A stretch of DNA of 64,000 bases. Source: Saccharina japonica (taxonomy: Eukaryota; Sar; Phaeophyceae; Laminariales; Laminariaceae). Below are positions 45,283 to 56,800 of the stretch, in pieces. Each line of letters opens with the position of its first letter. Position 1 is the first letter of the stretch. Position numbers and translations under genes: made by a program. The stretch covers positions 203,639 to 267,638 of the forward strand of contig MEHQ01000877.1 of the NCBI GenBank assembly GCA_008828725.1, read 5' to 3'. The notes below the pieces were generated by a model. The model made no database searches. It was given only the letters and a program-made list of their open reading frames with translations, and was not told where the DNA came from.

Positions 45283-45491
45283 GGGCCCGTATTAACGAAG
45301 AAGAAAAAAAATCAATTTGGATTTTTTTTAATTCAAATCCGCTTTTAATTGGTCAACACACGCACCAGCACCAAAGATTAGGATCTTGGGGGATAAAACT
45401 TGGTGCTGGTGCGTGTGTTGACCAATGAAAAGCGAATTTTTATTTTTATTTTTCCAAATTGAATTTATTTCATACTCGTTAATACGGGCCC
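45283..45491. mobile_element. PIF/Harbinger-like foldback MITE, TAA duplication
   Basis: TAA at 45280-45282 and 45492-45494. Termini GGGCCCGTATTAACGA / TCGTTAATACGGGCCC, then nearly continuous inverted arms around cacgcaccagcacc. GGGCCC start plus TAA fits Tourist-type elements. Confidence 0.85.
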
Positions 45492-45659
45492 TAAGAGTCC
45501 TTTTTACAAAAATTGAATGTTTCAAATGTTCTTATGTTTAGGTACAGAGTGGTATAGAGTATAGGACCTTGAAAACGCATGCTAAGCGTACCAGTACCTG
45601 GTACGCAGATCCAGCAGCTCTATTTGAAGTTTGAAGTCGTATATCATGCGTGTACTGTA

Positions 45660-45745
45660 TCTCTCTAGGACTGGGAATCAGGACAGGCACTGGGTGTACT
45701 GATGTGGTTGAGTAGAAAGAACGGGTTTAATGTGAAGACAACAAC
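45660..45745 (-). repeat. R4 repeat, short inverted copy
   Basis: tctctaggactgggaatcag to acgggtttaatgtgaaga is the inverse of the start of the other R4 copies. Confidence 0.65.
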
Positions 45746-47762
45746 ACAGCAACTGCATGCTGTAGGCTCATGTCTTTAAGTACTTATTATACGTACAGGG
45801 AACCGGACCGTTTTGATAGTAAACACAGCCGTAGGAAACAAATGGTGTCTTCGTTTTATGGAAACGCCTGTTTGGTACTGACCGTGTTTTCGTCCCGCAC
45901 CGTGTTCGGCCGGGACGCATTGTCGCCACTACTCGTAGCGCCAGTCAGTGTGGAGGTTGTCCTCAACTGCCAAGCTATAGAGGTACAACATCGGCGGATT
46001 GCCCATCAGCCCAGCACAATCTTGCGGTATTCTTAAACTCTGCTACCGATCATTTCATTTAAGAATTGGATTGGATGAGACCTCCTACTCCCGCCGGTGG
46101 TCCCACCCGAACTTCTTCTCTCTTTTCTGACCACCAGCATGGTGCCATGTTACCTCATCTCACCCAAACTTACATTTACTTAAAATGGAACTTCGGCGCA
46201 TCGTACGTGTCTATCCTCTTAACTTTTCCCGCTCCTGCTGGTATCTCGTCGAGGATTTCGGGGACTATAGCACGAGTGAGCTCGCATCGTAGACAGTCCT
46301 AGTAGTTGGTAGCAAACATATGGTTCCAACTTTTGTGCCAACTGTGGGAACCTGAAGTTTGTTTACGATATTACGTATAACACTCTCCCGAACCCTGAAC
46401 GGCGTGATCGTAGACACGCCGGTACCGCGTATGGCCGTATTCGACCTACTACCCGCTTCGTTTCATTACCTGGGGAACCTGGGATATGCGATTTTAGGGA
46501 CGCACGCGCAAGCGTTTCTTTTCTGTCGGAAACAAACTTTGGACGGGAGATTTGAACTCGTGTCATCGACGACGTCCAATAAACGTAGGTGCTACTTACT
46601 GTGCTGGGGGGGGTATACGATCGAACGATTGCCTAGCCCTGGATAATACTTAGCACGCACCAGCCCTAAGGCCTCGACCAAAATAACGCGGCCTTATGTG
46701 TCACCCTCATCCGCTGTCCATGGTAGTCAGTATGACATCCAATATATTCCATTGGAGTATATGCCGCGACAGGCATTCGTGCGGAGATCGTAGCAGTCGT
46801 TTTTAACTCAAACCAGCTTGTATAATACTGCGGATAAAAGGCTCCCACTGGTTAGCTGTATGTTTTTTGCAGGTAAGCAAATAAGCCCCAGGGTGTTTAT
46901 TGTGACACGGCGGCGTTTCCTGAAAAAAAATTCCTGATTTTTGGTCCCTCGCGCAGTTACGAACCAAAAACAGGAAAACACACACATAAACAACCACCCA
47001 TCACACGCGAGGCGATACAAAATAAGCACGGAAAACGCGCAATCCTCCCACACGCACAATCACACGCACACGCATACAGCAGCAACATAGCAGCAGCAGC
47101 AGCAAGCGTTGGTCATGCCTCCCCCGAGCAGCACCGACAAAGCACCCAGCACCGACAAAATGCTCTACTACTGCTGATGACATAACTTCTTGGGGAAGCT
47201 TCTGCCGTTGTGACGAAGCGACGCCCACGAAGGAAAAGGGCAACATTTTCTGGTTTTAAAACACCCCTATGTGCCTGCTTCGGACGCAGCTCCATTTCCG
47301 ACACTCAGCAAATATTGCCAGTTCCGCCCCGGGGCGTTTAGAAGACCAAAAGATAGGGGGGGCATCTACCGTGATACCTGGACGTTTTCCGCATGCATTT
47401 TTATTTTGACGCGGGAGCGTTATATCCCGCTTTGCTCCGTGTTCGCGAGGCTATCTTGCAACTTGTATCTTTGTTTGGCGGTTTACACGAGTCGTAACAC
47501 GAAAGAAGACAGCATTTTGATGTTATCTTAGGCCCTAAATGATCATGTATCTGGTGTACCGCGTATTGCGCTGCGACCCAACTGCCCGTGCCCTTTATAC
47601 AGGACTCCAGGCGATGCTCTTATCCATAAGCGAAACAATACAAACGATATGTCGGATTTCCCTAAGGTGGTGTGTGTCCTTGCTTGTCCCCACCGTCATT
47701 TCAGCTCCGAAACCGTCGCACCAGCAACAACGCATCTCGCCCGGACGATGGGAAAACGAACG

Positions 47763-47876
47763 ATGTTCTTCGCGACTACTCCTATCGTTTATCTTGGGTT
47801 GTTGTCAATCGCGTCAGCCCAAGGAGCGGAGGAGCTGCGGCCGACCCACTACAAGAAATGGCGCGAGAACCCCAAG
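47763..47876 (+). CDS. Gene 3 exon 1 (signal peptide)
   Basis: 114 bp; hydrophobic PIVYLGLLSIASA, then LRPTHYKKWRENPK; donor gtttgt, the same unusual GTTTG donor as gene 2. Confidence 0.85.
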
Positions 47877-50800
47877 GTTTGTTGCGTTGTTTTACCCTGA
47901 CTGTTGTGGCTCGAAGTGCCCAAACCCTGCTCTTTCCAAACCGTTACTGCTCGTATGAAATAGTTGGTGCAGAACACCTGACACCTGTTGTAGTAGGAAA
48001 CATGTTAGCACTAAGTAGTGAGTAACGATGAGTGACAACTTCGTATACTGCTGTACCAGGTATGTAGTAGGGTAGAAAAAGCTCGCCACTCTTTTGTCAC
48101 CGAGCTTTATGAAGAACGCGCCCCTTTTTTCACCTTGCATCCACATGCTTACTCCAGCCTAGACTGCAAATTTTCTTCTTTCGGTAATGTACAAGCCGAT
48201 CGCCCCGTTGGTCCACGTAGCAAATAACCACGAAGACTGTGTTAAGTTTGAGGGCGAGTGTTAATTAAGAGTCTCTTTATCTATTTTTTGTATTTTTAAA
48301 TGACACCAACTGTCGAGAGCTCCTATTATAGCGTAGGTAGGCAGATTTCGACGACAGTCGACGATAAAGATGCAAGGCACGTACCGTAGAGGGGAGAGAG
48401 GAGAAGAACCTACTTAGTGACCCCGGGTCTGAGTTACGACTAAAGAGGGAGAGATAACAGAAGGGCGAAGATAATAAATGGGATGGGGAAACAAAAAAAG
48501 GGTACGTACATACTCGAATTATACGAGATGTAGCTGTTTTCCGGTGCAATAGCAGAGCGCACGTGGAAAACTTCTGCCGGCAAGCAATACCCTGGTGTGT
48601 GGTATTGATATATACCCAACCCCTGCCATATCACTTAAGTCCTTCTTGAGGCCTGTGGGGACGCCGGTAATATATACATACACCTGTGTACAGTGATCGT
48701 GACTCCAAACGTTCCACCGCTCGTTTCGTTTCCGCAGATGGTTGTGTTCGGTGACTCTACCGCCGATGCAGGCAGGAGGTTCAATGCCCCAACGAGCTTC
48801 GACTTCGATGACATCGGGCCCTTTCCATGGACCAGACTGTTCGAAGCACCCGACAGCAATGTGCGTGAGAATGCCACGAGTTTCCGCATCAGTCGTCTGG
48901 TCGGCATTGAAAACAACCAGGCTTATGTTTTTGTGGGCGCGGATACCCTCCGGTACTTACCGTTAACTGGCTTTTAACCGCTTGTTTATTCGACCGGGTT
49001 TTTCTTATTAAACATTTATTCGGATCACCACAAGAGATACACCATACACGAAATAGTTCCAGAGCTAGGCTACTGCGCCGGAACCATATGGAACTATGAG
49101 TATACCGAACTGCAGGAGACCAATATGCACCGATATCGTCTGGAAACACTTAAATATGCATTATAATCTCACCAAGGTTTCATTCCATGAATGTCTACTG
49201 CAGAAGATCTCGCTGTTCGATCAACTCTACGTTTCACGATAAGGACCGGGCGTACTTCCAGGAACTGCAGAAAACCTATGAAGTTTAAGCCGGAGGTGCA
49301 TAGGTTTTGCATGTTCCGGCGATCGTAATTCTCACAATCCGGGCCGCTTGACCAAAAACTCGTTGAAAGGTTGTTTGTGCTCGTATATACCTATCATACG
49401 TTTCGTGTGTAGGCCTTGACTAATCATCCGTTTGCGCTGTTACCGTTTCTCAAATTCAGCTTTTGGGTCAGGATCAGATATATTATGGTACAATCAAGTA
49501 ATAAATACCCCTGGTGCAACTTCTTCAAGGCCGACTCGCCTCGTGGCAGGATGGTTCGTTTAACATGGTGTGACAGTGTTTTTCCGTGTAGTGATCGCCG
49601 AAGCTGCTATTACTAGTACATAGGACCAAATATTGCTAGTAAAAATAGGGATATATATAGGTTCTTGTGTGCACGATAAGTCCTATTTACTAGTATTTAC
49701 TATGCTCTCCCGTAACAGCAGCAATGGACGCTTCGTTATTTTGTGCCTCCCCGCGAATCTTGGTGAGAGGTCGACGTTGATGCTTTCGTACTCCAATAGA
49801 TAGGCTACCGTATAGTATCCAACGATTCTGCTGCTGTAGTCCAGCAGGTTCCCCTTGTTCCGTTCGCCTTGGTTTTTCTTCCCCTTTCGAGGAATGTCAT
49901 TGTTGAAGAGCGGTCGGCATTTGAGCTGTTTTATGGTCCAATAGGCAACGTGACTGGAAGCCAATAGTATACCGTAGCGCAGTAGGTTTTCTTGTATCGT
50001 TTCCCGTGTTTTGTTTTTGTTTGCTCGAATGTAAGCGTTAAGAGCGCTACACACTCTAGGATGGCAAGCACGCACGAAATGTATCGGAATGGAATGCCAG
50101 CTCGCTCACCTCTTGTCCGCTTCGACTTCGGCAGGCCACGTTTAGGGCGTACCTTGGAGCCCCTGGATCTGCAACGAATGGAAGGTCGTGGCCTTCCTGG
50201 CTTCGTGTTCCCGAGGTGAGTGGTTGACCCGACCCCCTGCTGCCTTGAAAGGAGGCTTCACGTTTGCTTCAGCTTACACCTAATCCGTCGGTGATGGTGT
50301 TTCCATTCTGCTGCTGGCTGGTTGAAGTTGAACAACGAGGGTTTAGTGCGCGGGCAACGCTCACGCCGCCAGTGAAGGTTAGCACGCACCTTTTTGTACG
50401 GGTCCTTGATGCATGCTTACGATAGAGAGAGGTGTATCCAACGTTTTTGTGAGGGCGGTTACATAATAAGGAGCTCTGTACTTGCCCCCAAAGATTGATT
50501 TTAGAGGCGACTAAAAAGTGTTACTACCAGATGAGAAAGCCCATGGCCGGCAGTATAAAACGACACATATTGTATCACAGAATGAATGGTGTTTGGCCAT
50601 TTTGGGGTAAGAATCTCCGTCATTCAAAACGTACTTCAGCCAAATAACGGTATACCTCTATCGTAGAACCCGTCCCTTGCCAACACCGCACCCAACGGGC
50701 TGTCTGCTTGTGATGTTGTTTGCCTGATATTTCCGTCATTTTAGATGTTGTGGAATTTTGGGGGCGTTCTTAGATCGAACATTTCCGGCGAACGGAAAAG

Positions 50801-53800
50801 GGAACACACCCGCGAGAACGGTATTTGGAAATACGCAATAATCACGCGGGTACGTGTTTTCAAGGGCCTATTTCTCACAAGAAGCGTGGGTAGTTTTTCA
50901 GTTTAGATCGGAAACATGTTGTAACTTGCATCGTTGCCTCGTGATTACGTAGTTTCATTGTAGAACATGTAGAATCGATTTTTGGCGTTTAGCTCTACGT
51001 GTGTTATATTATTGAACACATGTATATGCAATAGGCCAGATAGTGGAAAAATTTGCGTGAACACAGCAGTAGTAGTTGCACAGGTATTCCTTGGAATACA
51101 TGGAAAGCGCATGCTACGATAACGAGTTTGCATTCTGAGGCTCCTTGCTTGATGATCTATATACTAACAGTAAGTCAGTTTTAGTAAGTCACCCAAAAAC
51201 GGATTTATTTTGAGGAAACCTACAGCAGTGCTAGGTATCCGACGAACAATCCCAAGGCCTAAAAATACAATCCAAAATCATGGCAACCTAAAAAATGGAT
51301 TCACGACGATCTCGAAGTTAAGGAGCCTAACGCTTTTGAGGCGGGATACTTAGAGTTTCTCAGGTGGCCTAAACAGGTGACCGGGACCCTTGCACAATGT
51401 CGACGTCCAACTCCCCGTGTGGAGAAATCGAAGAATGTACCACACCACTAAGCGTGTCGAATCTAGATGTTGTCAAGACTTAGTAAGATTCGCTATATGT
51501 TCCATGTCTTCACAAGGAGTTGTGTACGAAAACATTGTGCAGGGGGGGGAGGGGGGCTGTGCACCTAACGTGGCCAACCTCGGTACCCAACGTACCTGAG
51601 GTGGCCTGCCTAAAGTTTCGCCGGGGGCCTATACCTAACTTTTCATTTTCCGTGTGGCCTCCAGCAGTATTTCATCATGAATGGCTCTACGCACACGCGA
51701 CCAAGCCTCGGCCACTAGTATTGTGACCAATACCTTGTATGCGCGATTCGACGAACAGCGACCAATATGTAGCCATCCGATCACAAAATAATCGGTTACA
51801 ATCTTAATGGGAAAATGACATATGCCCATTAGGTCGCTCCTAGGGTGGGAGGGGGGGGGATGCAATCACAAATAGGACAGCCACAAATTGATTCGTGTTA
51901 CAGAATCTACCCACGCTACGACCCGTTGCATATATATCTCTCCGGTAACCTGCCTACGAGTGAAGATCCCCGATCCGCGCTGATGTTGGGTGTGACAATG
52001 ACTTCTGACATGTGGTCGAATTGGCAGGAGTTAAACTTCGCGACGAGCTCCGGCACCGCCACGGAGGCCTTTCGCTCTCAGGAGAACTGCGGGGGGTACA
52101 CAGGGGAGGGCGAAGAATTTCCCACCGGGGTGAGTTGCTCCGGGTGGCACAGGAACTATATGTAAACCTACTCGTATGTGTGTTCGTTTTTTTATCATAA
52201 CCCTCCGGTAGCGAACCATACACATATTTTCTTGTACGCCGTCCTATGGGTGCAGAGACATCAGTTGCGTCTGGTTTGGTGTGTGTTCTATTAAGCAAGT
52301 GCGCTGTCCAGTCTCCAGATCGTGATGGACGAATGTTCGTCAGGAAGGGGTGGGTGCCGTCGAGGTGGCGCGATCGACGCTAATTCTACTCCCTGTTCGT
52401 GGCTCCCATCCTATATTTTCCACCTGCAGACGCTGAGCGAGCAGGTCACACGGTACTTCTATGACGTGCTCGATGAAACGGACGAAACTCTAGGTAAGCC
52501 ACAGCAAACGCGTGCTACTGTATCGACGAGATCTTGACATAGAATGTGGCTCTTCGCTTGAGGAGCTCTCTACAAAAAGCCATATTCTGAGGAAACCTTG
52601 ACGCTTGGAATACGGTTTGGGAGCGCACTCCCGTTTAGAGGAAGCATCTTCGAATTAGAGGGAGATATATGCTTGTCCACAGTACAGACTACCGCAACGG
52701 TCAACCCGATGAACAATCGAAGAGCCATGCTCTATATCAGTCATCGAACAATGCTGCATTGGAAATCCCCAAAGAGGCGTTCAACCGATATACGCTAACC
52801 CCCCCAGGCCAGGAGCGCCCCGTCAGTCGAGTAAATATTGATCAAACTCTGACACCCTTCATAGCACGCGCCAGCACGTACCAGTAGTCTGAGATAAGCC
52901 GGTCCGAAACCGCGGGAAAGCCCCCGTTATTCTGGGCAACTGCTTTCCGGGGGTTGAGAGCGTGCGGAGACGTTAACGTACAACAGGATAACCAAGGCGG
53001 TGGGCTTGGACAACATTCCTTTTAGGATTTGAGGCTGTCGCTTTACGCTCGACGGTATTTGTTTTGGCAACCCGAACGCTGCGTGCTCGGTCGCCCCTTC
53101 CGTGGCCCTCGCTGTGTCGTGTGCGGTGTTCAGATTACGCGCACATCATCGCTATTGGTGGCAACGATCTATCGGCCGTATTGACCGCAGCTTCTCGCTA
53201 CGCACTCGGAGGGCCTGGCTACGTGGACCCGGTCGCGTTCGAAAACGTGTTCGAAGTCGTCAACGGAGTTCCGTCAGTTACTTTCGAGCCCATGATACGG
53301 GTGAGGGGCAGTCCATGTTATTTGACGTATCGAGGATCGAGGCTCATAACATGTTGTTCGACGAGATCGTGGGTAGAGCGTGCACTCGTTCTTGTATAAA
53401 TGCCCGATACCAGGCGCCTCGAGAGAGCATTGAGGTGGATCGGCCGTTTCCATCATCAATCCTTCCCAAATACATCGAAACCCCTCCATTTGGTTACACA
53501 GTAGCACATTATATGTATGCACCGTACTTCCTGGAGACATAACTCTCCCGAAAGTCGTCCCACGGCAGGGGCGCAGCAGATTTTTCTGAGTTCCTCACAT
53601 GAGGAGCTCGATACCTCGCCCGAAACATGAGTTCGGAAAAATTCGCTCGAGCAACCCGACCAAACCTTCCAACGCGGTAGTCCAAAAACAACTATACCAG
53701 TAAAATAATAAGAGTATCCGGTGGTTACTCATGTGAGGAGCACAACCGGTCAGAAAATACGAGCCTAGACGTGGTACAAGTAGCGTGGGAATGCTCTCTA

Positions 53801-56800
53801 CCGTAAGTGATCATCTTGCGGCCTGGCACAAGCCCACTGCTGCTGTAGACGTTTCGGGCGAAGACAACCTTTGGTTTGACGAACGGCAGGGCCGCGCTCT
53901 AACGTATAGTGGACAACAACCCGGGCAGTAAAAGAGCAGACGCGTGCTACGGTAGAGGTAGCACGTTTTGGCTGAATCGTTTTCTGAACGATCGGTCTCC
54001 TTAACCCAAAATTGTCGTTTTTTCATTTTTGTGACGAATAATGTTTCAGAGTATACTTCGGTCAGGTTATTTCTCACCCGGCAGGACTTCTATTTTCCTC
54101 CAAAATCATGTTTTCGGTGAGGTATGACGCTCCTTAAGTGATAAGCTCAGAAAAAGCATGGTGCCCCTCTATGGTAGCACGTGACTATAGTGGACAACAA
54201 CCCGGGCAATAAAAGAGCAGCGCGTACGTACCGAGCGGAGATTTGGTTATCCGGCAGTGCACAATGATGCTGGTCGATGGTAGGTTCAGTGTGATTCCGT
54301 GTAGCTGAAGAAACATGTTTGTGTGTTGAGAGAACCGCTCTGTAGACAGACACGGGTAGCTGAAGCCCGGACCCTCCGCGGGTAAATGGACACAGTCAAG
54401 TAGCGGCATGTATTCTACAGCCCGTGCAAACGGAAACAACAAATGCAACAGCCTAGTGCATCTACGTAGTTCGAAATTCTGTAAACGAAGAATATCGTAG
54501 ATCATTTCAGGCATATCCTGTACTTGGTGAACGCTGTTCTGTCTATGCCATCAAAGTATGGTCAATGCTAGGTACTCACTATTGGCACACACTAAGGTAA
54601 GTACCGAATGAACTGTTCGGGAGGCGGGCCTACTGGTTGGAGAAGCTCTATACTCTTTTGCCTGTCTCAAGAACCGACATCGGGAAAACATTCCCGTAGT
54701 GGAGCGCAATACACCCGGGTCGGAAAGGCATGATAATATTCTAAAAACATAATACACGAGTACCCATAGGACTCCATGGTGTTATGTAGTTTTTTAGTCG
54801 CAATAGTCGAGGAACCCCGTCAGTGAGAAACGTTACATAGGCTCAAATGTGTAGCCGCTTTCCCACAGACTGTTTCTACCGTAGACAACACTGTCACCGT
54901 CGGCTCTCGTCGGCCGAGCAAGACGAAAGCATTCATGACTGTGCGGCTTGTTCTTCGGGCACGGCACAAGGACACACAGAACATAGACATAGAAAACAGT
55001 GTGGTCTTGCATTTTTCGTGGAAGACACCCACCCGTGCCCGGGCAATCGTTTTTCCTGCTCATGCGACCAAGTTTGAAACATTGTTTCGTTTTCTCTGCT
55101 CGCACAAATATGATCCAACGGCGAACGGTCTCTTTTCTTAATGCGCTTATACAGGAAACTCTCGGGGCTTGGCAGGAGGCGATCACCAGGCTGATCGAGC
55201 GCGGTGTTACCGGGAAGATCTTGCTCGCCAACCTCGGATCTCTCAAGGGTTTCCCCGTGAGTTTATCGGCCGGTCGGCGTAACACTCGCCATACTACTTA
55301 ATACGCGTAACTCTGATCAAAAGTAGACACATCTTGTATCGCCACCGCAATTCTCTGGAACTCCCGTAAATGCACGTTGATCGCGCCGCCGTGTTTCGTT
55401 CAAATATCGCAAAGACCACATGCGCTTTCGATAGGCACATTCACGTCTTACTTACCTCTGTCGAACAATGCACATGTGTAGTGTCGTTGCACGCGAAACC
55501 GACGACGAAATCATCCACGTCGCTTTTTTTTATTTCATTTCCCTCTTACGTCGACGATACCGATTTCGGCAGGGTGTTGCGGAAAGCGGACTCGCCGACA
55601 CGTTGGATCAAGTGTCCGTCGCAGTGAATTCTGCTGCTCAGCTGATTGTCGAGGAAATCCCTCAAGTGCAGCTCATTGACATCTACGGTCTGACTGCGGT
55701 GAGCTTCCCCGATAGAAAACGCCTACATATTTTGCACCTGTCGTAAGGGTGTCCAGCGAAGTGCTTGCTAGGACGGTACGGGTGTATATGGTCAAAACGA
55801 GCATGTCAAGGGTGAGTGAACGATCTCTTACGTTGCCCCTCAAATTCCGAAATGGTCCGAGTCGGTATCTGCCAGCGACAGAGGTAAGGACGCAACGTAC
55901 ACGGGACTGCGATGGAGACTTTGAAATGTTTCGTCCCACCCGTTGACATGCAGGAGCGGGTGGTTAGCGCCAACCTCGAGTGTAAATGTAGCGGGATGGG
56001 TGGCTCTCTCCCATGAATCCCGTTGAACAATGAACGGTGCACCGTGCCTGTATCCGCCTGCTTGAAATTCACCGTACTTCGCTTCGAGATAGCACGACGT
56101 CCAACGCACGACTAACTGTGTAGAATACCCCCACGCACACCGCTGTGGTAATATGCGCCATCGTGAATGGGCCTTTGCATCCTACCCCGCTTTCCGGGAT
56201 CAAGGCTGAGGCACCCGTTTGCCCCCCGCTTGTAAGAACACCATGAGACGGTACACAAGCGCAATACCGACGACTCATGCAATCTCGGTCGGTCTTTCCT
56301 GTCCGGTATCCCACTGCATTCACGCTCTCGAGGTATGTGTGTTGTTGAAAATACTCCCAATGCCGTATTAATGCTATGCTGTGGAACCGCAACCCGCCTT
56401 GCGATAATGCTACGCATTGCTGAATACCCCCGAATGATCGTATCACGTAGTGTTTATGGCAAGGCACCTACGAGACAGTTACATAGTACTCCCATGGCTG
56501 TCTCTGGAAGTGGCCACACGGGAAATGAAATTCACTCATTGAAGCTTTCATCCATTTGCAAGTCCGCCTCACAAGCGGTACTTAGTTAGGATGAGGCGGA
56601 GCTCCGACTCCTCTCTCTGTTGTACTTTAGCCTACTTTGTCGGACGCTTCCGATTTCGCGACGGCCCGATAAACGGTATTTACCCTTTCTCTATGCGTCC
56701 TGCATACCTCAGCCATCACTAATTCCGAGTGCGTTGTCCCCCCAGTCTCGGTGCTGTTGAAAAGCGGGTAAAAATGATGGAACGTTCCGGTACCCCCGAC

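Larger units (their letters stand above)
44267..47762. other. Spacer upstream of gene 3
   Basis: No gene recognised. Contains the Harbinger-like foldback, a short R4 piece and unassigned sequence. The last 60 bp resemble the upstream region of gene 2. Confidence 0.5.

Noticed and set aside
46540..46625. Possible tRNA-like B-box (gagttcaaatctc on minus)
   Set aside because: No convincing cloverleaf or A-box at the right distance.
52508..52875. Open frames near intron 5 of gene 3 as an extra exon
   Set aside because: The stretch matches a decayed M1 and breaks the exon 5-6 phase.
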